In this document: piece by piece, positions 12,387 through 26,778 of the stretch
Numbering within the stretch: the first letter of the stretch is position 1
Layout of the letters: each line of letters begins with the position of its first letter
DNA from: Serinus canaria
Taxonomy: Eukaryota > Chordata > Aves > Passeriformes > Fringillidae
Assembly: GCF_022539315.1 (NCBI RefSeq)
Contig: NC_066322.1
Span: forward strand, 22,702,765 to 22,766,764
DNA length: 64,000 nt
Direction of reading: 5' to 3'
The notes under the pieces: model-generated
The model's database searches: none
What the model saw: only the letters and a program-made list of their open reading frames with translations
What the model was told of the DNA's origin: nothing
Program-made: the position numbers and the translations under genes

Positions 12387-14139
12387 TAGTGCTTTATGGC
12401 TCAGAACTAGTATTACTGATGGAAAAGAGTATTGTAAAATTTGGCCCACAGTCAAAGCAGCTGAACACTGTGAGCATCTTTAAATCCAACTCTGTCCTTT
12501 AGATGCTGGGAGAAAGTCTGTACCCTTATTTTTGAAAGAAAAAGAGACCACTAATCAACTGAGCAATGGAAATTATTTACAATACAACTGTGGACAGAAT
12601 CTCTGCCACAAAGAGAGATTTCAAATCTGAAAAAAGAGATTGCAGCTAGTGAGTAACCACTCACCACACAGCCTTGCCTTCATCAAGCAGAATTTCTAAG
12701 ATGAGTAGCACAGACTTCCTCAATGTGCAGGAAGTGCACTCACTGACCCCTATTTTTAATAATGTTTACTTTTATTACCAGATAGTTGGTTTAACACCAT
12801 CTACTTGACACTATCCCCAGGAGAGCAAGGAAATGTGACTGCCTTCTCTTTTTCAACCCCAAGCTCCCCTTTCTAAATTCCTTGAGAAGTTGCAGGGGGG
12901 TTCTGAAAGATTGCAGTGAAAATTTCAGCCACCTTATTAAGACAGAACCATGTTTGTTTCCGTAGTGAGAACATACAACTGCCCAGGCAGCTCCAGCACC
13001 AACATCAACCAGGCTCATAAGCAATATGTCCTGTAATCCCAGTCAAGTGCACGGGACAGAATACTTTCCTCACATCAAAGAACAAGTTTTTTATGCACCT
13101 TGACTCACAGGGCAATGTCATCCTGCAGCACTTCAGCATGAAAGACAAGAAAAACAGCACAAAAGCACACTGAGGCACGGAGAAGGAAAACAATCAAATT
13201 CAAAAACATCACTTAAAGCAGTAGTCAGCAGCTCATGAAAACTAGTGAGGTAGCAGAATACAGCAGAAGGAAGAGGATGAGCTTTAATTAAATTTCTTTT
13301 AGGAACAGCAGCTCTCAGGGTGTTCTGAAATAGGCAGGTTTGTTGGCATTAAGTAGACACAGGGGCAGAGCTGCACAGCACAACTGGAGAGTGCCTGTGA
13401 CTAGAGAAGTGACTATGAAAGGAAAGGAAATACACATCTTCTCTATTTAAAAGACTTTTCTTCCCTTCAAAATCTTTGAACAAGAAAGGATCTGGTGTGG
13501 GTAGTGAAAAACTAAAGGCAGTGATGTGTCAATGCTCTGTGCACCATCACAGAGGAGAGCTGGACTGTGCACTTCCTTTGTTTTTTTTCACTTGGGAAGT
13601 GGTAGTTGATTTGGAGTGCCTGTCTTGTACCAGCTGAGATGAAACATGGTTGTGTATACTCAGTTTTCACCTGGAAATACTTAGTGTCATGCCTGGAAAG
13701 ACAGTGCTGTAAACACTTGAATATTTTAGGTTCAGAGGCTCATTGATTGAATATCTCATGTCAGGGCAGCACTCTGGGAATTCCTCCACTAGGCAGAAGA
13801 AAAGACAGCAGAAAATATTGGCCTGCTATGAAAAAGAAGTGTTTGGGCAAAGAGGGAGAGAAATGGTAATAAAGAATGGTCAAAAGAAATGGAACAATCT
13901 GTGTACAGGAAGAAGATAGGAGAGAACAGAATCCAGTTGGTGAACAGAAAATAAGAGACTTTGTAGATGGCAATTACAGTGTCCAGATGCTGCTAAAGTT
14001 TGGTAAAACTCCCAAATGTTTGCTGAAGGTTTCTTTAGCACAATCAAAAGTAAGTCTTCCATGAAAGCAGCTACTGGACTGGAAAGAACCAAAATACTGT
14101 CTCATCTGACCCAATCATAACATGAATTCAGAACTCAGT

Positions 14140-14600
14140 CAGAATCGTTGAATTCATTTAGGTCAGAAAAGACCTTGTTGTGCATCAAGTGCAAGGATAA
14201 GCCTAACACTGCCAAATCCATCACTGAACCACTTGACCATCATATCTACATGTCTTCAAATACCTCCAGGGGTGGCAAGCCACCTACTTCCCTGCACAGC
14301 TTGTTGCAGTGCTCAGCAACCCCTTCCTTCAGTGAAGGAATTTTTCCTAATACCCATGGTAAACCTCCCTGGCACAACCTGAGGCTGGGATTTCCTCTCA
14401 CCCTGACATTTTGTACTTGGGCTGAGATGCTGAGCCCCACCTGGCTACACCCTCCTTGGCCTTCTTGCCCACTGGCTCCTGTTCAGCTGCTGCTGACCAG
14501 CACTGCCAGGACCTTTTCCACTGGGCAGCTTCCCAGCCACTCTGCCCAGCCTGGAGCATTGCATGGGCTGGGTGGTTGTGACCAAGTGCAGAATCAATAC
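14140..14600 (-). mobile_element. CR1 retrotransposon, 5'-truncated, internally deleted
   Basis: CR1 is the dominant avian non-LTR retrotransposon. Read on the plus strand, the block is the reverse complement of a CR1 3' end. It opens with a degenerate AGAATCNTNGAAT-type tail and the TTTAGGTCAGAAAAGACC segment. It then runs through the tracts that in CR1 read 'tacctccaggg', 'tttttcctaat', 'aaacctccctggc' and 'aacctgaggc'. A second stretch (about 14440-14600) matches the more internal CR1 part around 'gggcagctt', 'cagccactct' and 'gcatgggctg', and the intervening consensus is missing, so an internal deletion is inferred. The 189-codon plus-strand frame at 14148-14717 is an antisense reading of this element, not a gene. 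Family recognition is from memory of the consensus, not alignment. Confidence 0.85.
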
Positions 14601-17600
14601 TGCTGCCTTCAGGAAAGGCTGCTCTGTCAAAGCCAAAACGTTTTGGGTAGGTCTAGCAGCAGCCCAAGCAAAAGGTTTTGGAAACCTGCCTTTGATTCCT
14701 CTAAGAAAAATTTGTGAGCTACTGCACAGTGTGGGCTCCCAAACCTTGTGCCAAGGGATTGGCCCAGCAGCAGGATGCTGCTCCCAGAACTGACTGCATT
14801 TCTCTCCTTCATGCTCAGCCCCCAGTCATGGAACAGAACAGACAAAAGGATTCTGACTGACAGCTGTACTCTTCCCAAACCACTGCCTTTCCCCTGTGAT
14901 TTCCCAGGTAACTGTTTGAGGGATTAGGAGGATGCAACAGGCTGTGCAATGGAAGTTGGATTTAGTTGCGCTCCTCAGCAAAGCAGCAACTCCATGAACA
15001 AGGACAAAATGCCAGAGGTTTCTCCTTTAACTTGGATCAGTTTCTTTAGGAAGGTGTTCTTGATGTGCTGGGGTTCACCTTCTCAACCCCCCTTCCTCTC
15101 TGAGTGCAAGGCTGGGGCTGCAGCTCTGCAGTTTAGACACCTCCCAAAGGTAGTTGTTCAGGGTGCAGCTACAAAAGGATGCAAATCACAAGTGTCATTC
15201 TCCACAGGCATGATAAGGAAACCTGAAAACGTTAACAATGCTTCAAAACTCTCGCTAAAAATCTGAGGAGGTAGCAGCCTCTTGCTTCCAGAAAATGCTT
15301 TTAATTAGGTTTACTGAGGTTCTATCCCATGTCACCAGCAATTCTGAAAGTCTCTTGGGCACCTTCCTTGGCTTACTTCAAGTTAAAAGAGCAGTGACCA
15401 TTTTGTCAATCACTCTATTGTCAGAGAGGACTTTCATAGTTTACTTATCCAAGCATATCAATTATACATCTGAGCTTTTGACAGATGATTTTAGTTTCCC
15501 AGAGAGAAATCTCAAAAGTATCATAGCTCTTTTCACAGAAGAGAACAAGAAGGAGCAGGGCTGCTTTGGAAAAAACATTTCCTCCAGGGCTTATATAAAC
15601 AAATATTCTAAGTGTTTTCATTTGTTGGGGAACAAGTATTTTCAAAATGTTGTACTTTTCAAAAGCCTTGACAGGAGAAAATGCTGCAGGAGTTGTATAC
15701 ATACCAGAAAACAATAACAACAACTATATTGTTGCTTGGCACAGGAGACAGCTTAATCTTTCAGCTCTTCACATTTCAGTGTTGTTCCATACTCTAGTAA
15801 TCCCAAAAGACAGTTTTTGATCTAGCCAAATTTATGACAAAAAGTAACAAGGCTATGTTCTTGAAGTACTGTCAATTGCATTTTAAGACATCTGATAGTA
15901 TTAAATTGGTTTATTAAAAAAGAAAAGTCAGGAAGAGCAAAACAACTGGCTGTCACTGAAATAAGTTCCTGGGCTGGTTGGCACCAAGTTTAAGAAAAAA
16001 TTCTCCCAGATTCTTCTGCAAGAAAAAACACTAATTCTATCTACAACACACTTAGAGTCAAAACACATTGAACACTGAGCATGCAGAGATACATATTTGT
16101 AAAAATCCAAATTATTCCCACGTAGGGAAAACCCACAGCTCCTTCCTTTCTTTTGGTATTTTACAATGTATTCCTGAAATTTCATCTCCCTCTCTGGCAA
16201 GCTGTGGATCCAATTATAAAACGAACTCATTTGTTGTGAAATACTATCACTACAATTGGACGTTTTCTGAAAAATTCGTTACTTCCACCTCTGAGAGATG
16301 TTAATGGCTTTAATTACGCTGTTTGCACAAGAGCCCCGTTAAAGTCCCAGGTCTGTCCAACACCGGGAACCAATTTAAATAACAGCAAACAACGTCTTGT
16401 ACTTGGCACCTCTTATCTTGTAGCCTGCTGCTGACCAAATACCATTAGTGTCAGTGGAAGTTTGCTTTAGCCTTAGGGCAGGCGTATCAGGAGGGCTTAA
16501 CAAGCGCTGCACATCAACATGCAGCTGCTCCTGTCCCTCCCAAGGCTTCAAACACTCAGCTTCCCCTGCTTCTTCCTGGAGTCAAGATTCTCCTGTAGAG
16601 CTTCAGATAAGCACATATCAGGAGAGAGACTGAAATCATTTATCATCCTGCACCCACCAGAATTTTCCATCAAAAGACTTTTCTCTTCAAAACCAGCTCA
16701 CATTTGCTGGGTTTTTTGTTCTCTCTCCAGCAACAGAACTGACTGCTTCCAAAGGAATATTAAGTTGTGCTATTACCATAGTAGTGTCATTTTCTAGACA
16801 AATCATGCAACGTTTTTTGCTAAAGGTTTTCTTAACGCATTTTAAAGTCATCTGGGGCGTTTGATTTTCTGTTTCTAAGTATTTTTAAATTAGTGAATTT
16901 TGAGAGTGAAATGTTGGAATGAAACAGTTTGACAAACACTACAATGAAGGTCTAATAAGTCAGGTGTGTCATAAGTGGCTGCAAATGTGTTTATAAAACA
17001 TCATAAGCTACATTTGAACCACAGCTGCAGAAATAAACACAATAGTCAAAACATTTATGTTGAAAACTTACTTTAAGAAGGATTCTTCTCAAAGACTACA
17101 TTTCCCACAATTTTTGGACATTTTACTCCATAACATATTACATGAAAAAAATGTACACAGTGATATGAAAACCTTGCTTAAAACCTCAATATTTCTGCCC
17201 CTAAGGAAATTCTAGCAATTCAAACTTGGTGTCAGGAAGGTAGGACCTTGATATCCTAAAGCTTATTGCAACAGAAAAATTTCTAGATGTGATAAATATT
17301 ATGTACATATAAAGTAAAAGCTCAGGTTAACACAAGACCTAATTTTAAAGGTGGATTTAAGTAATTTTATTTGTATGGGAATAGATTTAAAAAAATCAGC
17401 AGGGTTTTGTTAAAGACATTCTGACAAAGTAATTCCTAAATAAAACTCCTGAATTTTTTACCTTTTTACCTGACCAAGTTATATAACTCAGAGATTTTTG
17501 TTTAAAGCCTAATTATTATTTTTTTTTACTGGACAATTTTTAATTTTGCTTGACCAGAAACCACTTACTATTAGAAAACACATGCAACCTAACTTATTTA

Positions 17601-20600
17601 CAAAAAAATTAAATATGCATTGTGCTGTACTTTCTGTACAAGGTTCCCTTCCTCTTATAAGTGCTGCTAAATTCTGCTACCACTTCTATCCATACTTGGT
17701 ACTAATAGTTCCAAAATAAGTAAACACCAAAACTCAAGAGTTTGCCTCCTGTTCTTCAGAGCTGTGGACAGAAAATGCTGATCTTCTTTGCCATAGGAGG
17801 CAGAGAGAACCAGACAAGGAAATTAGTAGTACAAGAGATATATGTGCTTAAAGTAAGCAGAACATTATAAAATTACAGATAAAGATGTTTTTTCTCTTGC
17901 ACTTCCCTCACAATCTTGGGTTTATATTCTCTCCCAGAGGGATACAAATTTTACAAATTCAGAATTTTGAGGAGCATAGGGGGCTGTAATCTTATTTGCC
18001 ATTCTATTTCTTATTTTGGGAACAATAGTTCCTCATTCACAGTAACACAGAAATGAAGGCAAACTCTGAGAAATCAGAAAAGCTGGACTGCACATCCTTG
18101 TTTAGCAGAGCAGGAGGTTGACGTGCAGATCAAGGACATAAAGAGTTATTTTTTCACGTAAATCAGAAATCAGTAGTACAGTTATCAAATATAAGAATAT
18201 CTCTGTAGGAGTAACCTCCACACTACTGCTTTAGGTCACTAAGAGATGCAAAACCTCACAAGAGTTGGACATAAATATTCTCACTGAAAACCAGAGAAAA
18301 TTTAATCTCTTAATTATTCTTAAAGGTCTAATCAGCTGCTATAGATAAATTACACCCCTTGCTGAAAGCATCTCACTGATAAATGTGTGAAGACTTGACA
18401 GCAAGTATATCATTGTCACAAAAATAGCTCCTGTGAGTCTTGCTGTCTTACAAAGTCACAGATCTGAGGACACTGTGGTGTCCTGACTTCAACTATTTTA
18501 ACAGACATTGCCACCAATTAAAGCTTTTTAGAGGGTACCTGTGAACGGATTCAGTCTCTTTTTGACAAAGTAACATAAATGAAATCCACAGTGGCAATCA
18601 ATCAGATGAGGTACCAGTAACACTCTCCCATTCTTGATCTCACATAAAAATAACAGCTGAGGTTACAAGTGGGACAGTTACACACAGATTAAAGTGGGCA
18701 CTTAAATTACTGGAATGATGTAAAAAGAATAACTGAACGAAGCAGATTTCTGATTCAATAAAAGGCAAAATCTACTGCCCTGATCCTGACCTCACTAACA
18801 AGCAAGAACACCCATGGGAGACTGCAAAGCACTTTGCATCCATGAAGGGGATAGTATCCAGACTGAAAAAACCTGCAACTATCTATTAGTTGACATTTTA
18901 AGGAACTGCCCAAGCAGCTCAGCTGCTTCTATTTAGCTATTGTAGGGCACAACTTAAATTTTTATTTATGTTCTTTGCTAACAGAGTGCAAACACTTGCA
19001 CAAAATCTACTGCTAAGGATCTTTAATGCTATCAGATTATTTATTTACCTTCCTGCCCAGATCTAGAAGGGAAAAATCATCAGTAATTTCTCTATAGATA
19101 CAGGGAAAGGGGTTGTTGTATTATCTTGGATAGTTAGAGTAAAAATATTTCTGGTTAAAATTTGTGATGGTTGACTCATGCAAGTAAGAGAGCCCAAGAC
19201 ATCTCCAAACAAACATTCGAAGAAACTTTTAATGACCAGCAGAAAAGTCAGGAGCAAGTTCATCTTCTGACTACACAACCTTTCTGATGTCTGCTGAAAT
19301 GGGGTAAATATTGTAAGGTACAGGAAAAATTAAAAAGCCTGATCACAGGCTACATTCTGAAATATTCTCCTCTAGCATACTTATCTGCTAAATAAAAAGC
19401 AGTTAGAGATTGACTCATTAAAGAAAAAACCAGTGTAGCTGAACTTCAGGTGTTATTCTTTATAGTGGTTTCTTGGCTGGTGTCTTTTTGCTTTAGCTTC
19501 CTTTTGTGCTATCACTTATTTCAAAATCAAAACCATTTTGTATCCTCAGCCAATGAGCTGTAAAGGCTTCAATAGGAAATATTTGTAGGGAACAACCTCT
19601 CAGGACTCAATTCCTTCAATAACTTTTACTCTAAATATCCCATAATCTTCAGCAGAATTGTTCCTAGTTCACACAATAAATTATTTATTAGACTACAGGA
19701 TTAACTGTCTTTAGAAACAAAACAAAACAAAAACCACTGCCAAGTGAGGTTCTCATGAAAGCAAGACCTGATCATAATTTGGGAGATCATTACACCCACA
19801 CAGCACCATATCTTTGGATTTCTGTAGTTGCAGAAGTATTTTGGTGCACAGTAAATTAATTTATCTGGACCTGAGTATGTCATTCCTTAAAAAAAAAAAA
19901 AAAGCCAAACAAACAACTTTTAAAAGAACTTCTGAACTTGACCTCAGGTGATGGTCATGAAACTCAGTGTAACATTCTGGGGGAAGATCTGACTTCCATG
20001 TTGGATAATTCCACCCCCACCAATGGAACAGTGAGGCTGAGGGAAAGTATTGAAGCACATCAAGTACTTCTTTGTGCCTCCTTTCTGAGCAAAATGCCAG
20101 ACTGACAAATTGGATACTTGTAATGAAATTGAAAACCAACTAGAGAGTAGGGATATAGATGCAGTGTATTTCAGAAAGTCTCCAGCTTTTCCCAGAATGA
20201 TGACCTGGACAGCAATAATGCATGAAGCAGCTCTTTGTCCTCCATTGTAGAGCCAACATTACTGACTCTGAGATCAGCCATGGGGCATAAGGGGAATTCT
20301 ATCTGCAGGGCAGACAGTTCACTTCTGGCTTCTTCAGGAAATGATCCTCACATGGAAATATCCACCACTACAGCTGCTATTTATCTTTGCAAGAAAAACC
20401 TTTTGGCCTGTAAAGATTGGCCTTTGTCATCTCCTTGGGAAAAGAAGGCTACAGATTGGAACATCTCCAACAAAATAAGCAATGTTTGAATGCAAGTCTA
20501 TTTTTACTCCTCTTGACCAGGAAAGCACTGGTGCCAGGGAGGAATTCTTCAAAAGTACTTGAAAGTAGAGGAAGTCAATAGATTTTACAGTAATTTTATA

Positions 20601-21621
20601 GAAATTATTGTAGGAAGCAAATTCTTGCAGAAAATATATCTCAAAATACTTTTTAAAAATTACAAAACTTCTTCCAAAGTAACCAGGTTTCCACCTGATA
20701 TTAGGAAAACTCTAATAGAGCTTCTACAGTGGACACATAGCTCCCATTAATTTTTGTGGCAACAGGTAATGCAGGAGCTGCTTGCAGGAACCAAGTCCCT
20801 CACAGAACTCAGACTTTTACACCAGAAATTACCTGAGAAAAGGATCTTTCTGGCAAAGGTTACATTCTGACCTCTTCATAAGTTAATACTTTTTCCTGTG
20901 ACTCACTAATACTTGTTTCAGTGGAACTACCACTAAGAATTCTGCTTGCCATCATTATTAGCAATGTCCTGATGTAGAGGTTTGACCAGGAATCTGATGT
21001 CAGCCATAGCCACTGTACTGAGCCTGCACCACAGATGATAAAACAAAATAATACTGGGAAGATCCGTGGAAAAAATCATGTCTTAAGGTCTTTAATTTTT
21101 AGTGAGCTAATGTAAACCTTAATTCAAGGGTGTAAGAATATGGAAGGCAACATTTTAACCATTTTTCTGATATTTACATAGGAGCTACATCAACAAGAAA
21201 CATATGGCTTTCATCTAAAAGAGAAAAATGTCTGGCATAGCAGTAAACAGAAATATGCAAGGCATGATAAATATTCCTTAAGAATCAAGGAAAGAAAATA
21301 GTTCTTTCTAGCCATAGGGCATGCTTCTAAGAGAGAAAAACTTGAAGAAAATTACTAAGAAGGTTTAGACCCAGAGGCAACACAGATCTTAAGACTCTTG
21401 CTTTTCATAAATGCCTGTGCTTTTGATAAGCAAGTCATATTGTGTAAACATTTTATCTGTATTATAGAATCTGTCACTATTTTTCAAGAAGAAAAGCTCC
21501 ACAGAGTCTTGCTTTTTCATTTGGAAGAAAAGAAAAGCAGGCATGGATGAAAAAATTAGGATGTTTTGCCTTGTACTACTACAATAGCTATTAAAATATG
21601 TCGTATATTTCAATACTTTTT
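14601..21621. other. Unique AT-rich non-coding DNA
   Basis: No gene is supported. Between about 14620 and 14880 the DNA is moderately GC-rich and could include further degraded CR1, but no clear match was seen. The 140-codon ATG frame at 15295-15717 has no recognisable domain and no splice or promoter context. From 16.8 to 19.4 kb there is very AT-rich sequence with T- and A-runs. A 16-A run lies at 19889-19904. Confidence 0.6.
19889..19904 (+). repeat. Poly(A) run, 16 bases
   Basis: Uninterrupted A homopolymer preceded by CATTCCTT. No recognisable retro-copy lies immediately upstream, so it is listed only as a simple repeat. Confidence 0.9.
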
Positions 21622-21705
21622 CTCACAGAATCATTTAAACATTTGGGATGGAAATGACCTCTAAGATCATTGAGTCCAACCATAAATTTGACACAGCCAG
21701 GTCAG
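21622..21705 (-). mobile_element. CR1 3'-end fragment
   Basis: The plus strand reads as the reverse complement of the CR1 terminus: TCACAGAATCAT, then a degraded 'ttgggatggaaatgacct', then 'ctaagatcattgagtccaac', the classic 3' UTR segment. Only about 85 bp remain before similarity is lost. It is an old, 5'-truncated insertion. Confidence 0.8.
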
Positions 21706-22988
21706 TACAGCACAGTCCTTCCAGGAGCAGCCTTTATACTGAAATAAAGCAGACTCTGGAGCAAGGAAAAGCCCTGAACATCACTGCACACCTCCATGGT
21801 ACAGGGGAAGGCCAATGATACCAAACCCAGTCAAACTTTAGAGGTGAAATACCTTTACCCTCACTGGTACATAACATGTCAGAATGGATTTAATAGAATT
21901 TTACCTCAAGTAATGAAATATTTTCTATTTAAAAGAAAACTGAATTGTATGGATTTGCTGAGTATTTTTTCTAATGTTGTACTAGGGAAATTAACTGCCA
22001 AATTTGATCAGCACAGGATTAAGCTAATATTTCATGATTAAATCTGAATATCTATCTGCACAGCAAATGGTTACATACACTTGAACTCTTTCCTAATTCA
22101 TTTGCAGTTTTGGAGGGACTCAGGTTTTTAGATTACATGTAATTTTTTTCTAAAACACAAATCTTTAAAGGGGAACCATTAGTCTATGAAATGCAAGTAC
22201 AATTGCAGGATTCAAACTCGACATAGATGAGCTGTGTCCTTTACAAAGAAAGCACTTAATTGTTTTGTAGGAAAATGTTTCTACTTGGGAGTTTTGCTGA
22301 CAAAGCAAATACCATCATATGTCATCATACAGGGACATAGATGTCATTGCCCTGATAAAGATATTCCAGGACAAGCTGCCTCAGAAAAGGCAATAAACAG
22401 GAGCCTAATCCTCACAGAGTAAACAGGAAAACAGGTGTTAAATGTCTGAGTATTTTGAAGATAAAACCTCAGTCCTCCTTCAAAACACACAGAGGATCCC
22501 TACATTATTTGAAAAGACTTACTATACAGACTAAATTATGCAGATTAGGTAACAAAACTAGGAAATAAAAAAAGGAATCTTAAATGCATATAAGGCAGTA
22601 CAAAAAAACCTGATGCAAGCAAAAAATATCTGTCTCACATTATTTGACTGTAGAACCAAATTAGCTTTCAAAGCATGATGCCCATTCCAGCACCTTATTG
22701 AGCTCCTGCATAGGAAATACAGTCAGTCTACTCATTCAACCACTAAAACCACTAATGGTGTACATTCTCTTTGGAGAAACATGTATTGTGAGAAGTCTAT
22801 CCCCAGGCACTATTTGAATTAGAGAGCTGGCTTTTTTTAGACTAAAACACCTATTCTCACATCCCAAACCACATTATTGACCTTCTTTAGCTTTAAATAG
22901 TCTTGCAAGAAAGAGGACAAGCAAGCTTATATTGACTGCAGATTAAAAAACCCACAGGATTAGATTTAGAGACTAAAATCACTCCCTT

Positions 22989-23011
22989 AAAAAAAAAAAA
23001 AAAAAAAAAAA
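22989..23011 (+). repeat. Poly(A) run, 23 bases
   Basis: The longest homopolymer seen in the window. The flanks (ACTCCCTT before, GGCAGC after) match no retroelement known to me. It could be the tail of a degraded retro-insertion or simple slippage, and its length is likely to be polymorphic. Confidence 0.9.
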
Positions 23012-26000
23012 GGCAGCAAATCTTGCTTGCAAATATTTCTCTAGCAAAGAGGAAGCACACATTTCTGTCCCTGCCAATCTAATATTCAGAAAGGGCTTCC
23101 CCAGGGATGCTTATGGCCTGACTGTTCAGGAAATTCTTTCAGCTCTTCAGCCTCTTAGACATAGAGGCCAGCATGACCATTGCACAGTTCAAGATGTGGG
23201 AGGGCAGAAAAATATATTGCAGCTGAGCTTCCAGCAGAAAACAGTACATCAGAAGCTCAAGATGTCTGCATGACCACGAGAATAACACTAAAATAATTAA
23301 TTAAGATCAGGACAGTTGCTGCTTCCTGAAAGAAAAAATTAGCAAAGATTAAGCATGAGAATCATCAGTACAACAGTACAAAGGAAAAAGAAATCAGGAT
23401 ATGGAAAACAAACCCAAGCTTGACAGACACAAAGACCACAGGAATGGGGGGAGTGGAGGAATGCATGTGCAAAAGAAACCTTCAAAGCATTAGAGCAATC
23501 AAATAAACCTTTCCAAGGACCTCAGGGATGACAGACTTTCACATTTCCCCTCCCCTCTTGGAGTGCCACAGACTTTACCACAGCTGAGAGAGAAAATAAC
23601 ATCAGAGTCCAGCCCTGCACATCCACAGACAAGGCCCCAGATTAAAGCTCTGCACATGGCACTGCCCTCTTTGCTCTTTGGAATAAAAACAGGCAAAGAA
23701 CCCCAATGGACCATTCCCTCATTTAATTTCAGCTGGACTAGAATAGAGCATAACATTCTCAAGAGAGAAAATCAGCAGTGGAAGGCTTAATATAACTGTC
23801 AGTAAGAAAACCTGGTCTCTTTATACTCATAAAGCTGCTTTTCTAAAAACCTGGTTGTTGAGAGGGAGAGAGCCTTGGCTTCCACAGGGCAGGGGGAGCA
23901 CCATCCCAGGGCTGGAGCTGGCTCAGGTGTCTCCTCAAGAGAGTTAACCCTGCAGGTCAATTAAAGCTGCTTTTGACTCTATCGTGGATGTTTCAAACCA
24001 AGCAGCCTCAGGATTACAGAGCAAGCTGCAGAAACCTGCTCGGAGATTTTCCTGAGCGTTCATTTTCTTTAAATAATCATAATGAATAACACAAGAATTT
24101 GGACCTAATGAATTAAAATATCATTTAGGTGTCAAATACAACCAAGTAAATATTTTAACACTTCTTAAATTTTGTAAGGTCCAAATATTTACAACAAATT
24201 AAGCCTGCTTGAAACACTAAACTAAAGCCCCTTTAAACCCTTCTTAGTAGGCTATAACAATTTTTTTGATGATCACAAATTTCAGCATTTTCTGAGGAAT
24301 GCAAGCATCCAGCTTCCTTTGGAAGTTTGCTGAAGAGGATAGAAGGACAAATAGGAGCAGCAGTAATAGAAAATGCTGAGTTATCCTGACAATAAAAATT
24401 AAACTTGTTATGGGGAGGGGAAGTATCTTGCACTTTTTGTTTTGTTTGCCATGGGAAGTCCTCAAAATATAACGTGGATTTAAAAAAAAAATTGAAAAAA
24501 ATAAAGGGAGGGGGAAATGACAAAGCAGGCAAGTGGCACTTGGGCTGCACTTCAGGAAAGGTGCACACCTGGAGGAGCCATAGGGCTGGCTCACCCCTCA
24601 CAGGTGTTCTACATCTTCCCTTTTCACCACACAGCACCCTGGGCCCACAGACTCACTTTCTGCTTCCCCTGCCTTTAACCAGAAATATCACTGCTCTCGA
24701 CCTCCTTGATGCCTTCTTTAGCTGAGCTAGCCCTGTTGGACCACACTCAATAGTAATAAAAAGGAAGCTCAGCTGCCCCTTTTGCTCCCCCTGCCCCAGG
24801 TAATGAAGGCAATGTCCCAGGGAGCCATCTGGAGAGACAGGCACTGCAGCCACCTCTGCCTGGGAAATGGTGCAATAAAACCACAGCAGCTTATTTAAAC
24901 ACTCCCAGGGCTCCTCTCTCCCCCTCCCAGTGAAAAGGGCAGCCAAAGAGCACACCACAAATGCCATCTCTTCCACAGGTCACACATCTTTCAAGGAAAG
25001 AAAATCAGAAGGATTTTTCTTCCTGCAATACTCCTTGTGCCATTTGTGGTCTCTCAGTTTAAAATGCACCTGACCTATGGTATAGGCACTGCTGGCAGTG
25101 AAAGAAGAATGGTTTAAGTTTTCCAGCAATTTCAGAACTCTATTTTTAATTAGGAGGAATGCTCTTCTGCATGGGAAAACAGAAGCATGATCAGGAGCTA
25201 CACAGCACAGCAGTGCTCGAGTTGGAGGTCTAAACAGCAGCCAGGAGTGATAATTGAAGAACAGGTATAATGGCAAAGCAATAAAACTGTAATGAAAATT
25301 TATAATACACTACAATAGCTCTGAATATGAAAACAGATTAAAGTAATGTTGTTTTCATGGAGTTCTCCTCTTCTTAATTAACAGTAATTTTTGTTGGTCT
25401 ACCATAAAAGTCATTGCTGTTCAGCTCTGGAATTTCTTTCTAGTACTACTTCATCCCTAACCTTTTGCTAAGTATATTGCTTAAGGAAATCCCTTCCCTC
25501 ATTTTTCTAGTCCCAGATCCCATAGCCTTGATTAGTTTGAAAATTCATTTTGCTCTTACCAAAACTAAGAAATAAATTGTTCTCTGCATAGGCTTAATTT
25601 TAGTGTGTTCTTTAATTTCTGCACTGTACTCGCTGGATCACCTTAACAACTTGTAATAAAAGAATAAATATAAAAATCCCCCAAATCACTTAGAAATAGG
25701 CAGGTTTTTATATTGGCAAATAAAATATTTTAAATTAAGGGTTGTAAGCATGGCTTTTATTGAGAAGAGGGTGACAGGATCCGCATTTCAGCTTTAGCAA
25801 CGTGGCAGTTTTCACAAAGATTAAATCAGTATCGATTTTTTTTCTCAAGTCAAAAGGAGGTCATTAGGAAATTGAAGTGAAACAAGACCACTGAATTTGT
25901 GTTAACCAAAAGTAACATCTTCTTTTCAATCTGTTGCAGAAAATTTATTCATCTTTGCCTAGGACATGGCTTTGGAAAAGAAGCTGGTTTGGCTGACATA

Positions 26001-26726
26001 AGTCATGTAACTCTTTCAACTGTCTGCCTGAAAGTAGAGTTCCTATGACATGAACATTTTCCTAACTTTTAAATATGAGTAAACTTCAGGGCAGAAAATC
26101 TTTTCTGATCCCTGAATGGAAAGGCAATAAATTTAGATTGTTCTTATATGCAGAAAAGCCACATTTAGCTTGGTCATGGTTTTCAGTACATAGGAAAATC
26201 CTGTTTGCCTGTGGGAGGGACCCCATGAACAGCAGAAAAATAAAAAATACTGATTTCCCTGAGGGAAGAGAAGGAAATCTCGAGGGACAAACTGCCCAAA
26301 ACTCACACACCGTGTCTCCCTGCACTGTTAGTGAGAAACAAAGAAGGGCTGGGGAGAAAAAAGGTGTTTTAGAAGCTTATTTTACTTCTCATTATCCTCC
26401 TCTGACTCTGTTATGAATAAATTAACTTTATACCTTTCAATTTGAACCTGTTTTGCCCTTAGAATGTTTTCTCCCAATTCTTAGCTCACATGCCCTTTGC
26501 TCATTTTTTCCCCTCCCCTCTGCTCATCTTCAGCAGAAGTGAATTACTTTCTTGGGTAGCTGGCATTTGACCAGTGTCAAAACTCAACAATTTCAAAACT
26601 ATCCAATTCTTTTTCAAGTTTCCTTTTCTATTTAAAACCCTTAAAACTATGCTACGGTATTTTAATAAAGTGAGCTGAAGGCTACCCCTCTGTGTGGTCA
26701 AACTCAAATATGAAAAAAAGGGGATT

Positions 26727-26778
26727 CAAAGTTAATAATATCATTAATTAGCCAAAGTTAATAATATAATTAAAAAGC
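26727..26778 (+). repeat. 26-bp tandem duplication, two copies
   Basis: CAAAGTTAATAATAT begins at 26727 and recurs at 26753. The two 26-bp units differ mainly at their 3' ends. This is a short local duplication with no associated gene signal. Confidence 0.75.

Larger units (their letters stand above)
3949..14139. other. Unique AT-rich non-coding DNA
   Basis: No supported gene or mobile element was seen apart from the small exon-like block at 9729-9756. Notable compositional points are a run of nine G at about 4369-4377 and GC-richer patches at about 8340-8660 and 10500-10880, where short open frames on both strands reflect fewer stop codons rather than genes. The 163-codon frame at 7446-7937 starts at GTG, not ATG, and has no recognisable domain. 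(CAAAA)-type sequence lies at 12354-12386. Confidence 0.6.

Noticed and set aside
14148..14717. 189-codon plus-strand open frame, the longest in the window
   Set aside because: Most of it is an antisense reading of a CR1 element; no independent protein domain is visible.
15295..15717. 140-codon ATG-started open frame
   Set aside because: No recognisable domain and no flanking gene signals.
24233..24637. 134-codon minus-strand open frame
   Set aside because: It overlaps other frames of similar length on both strands in pyrimidine-rich DNA; no domain visible.
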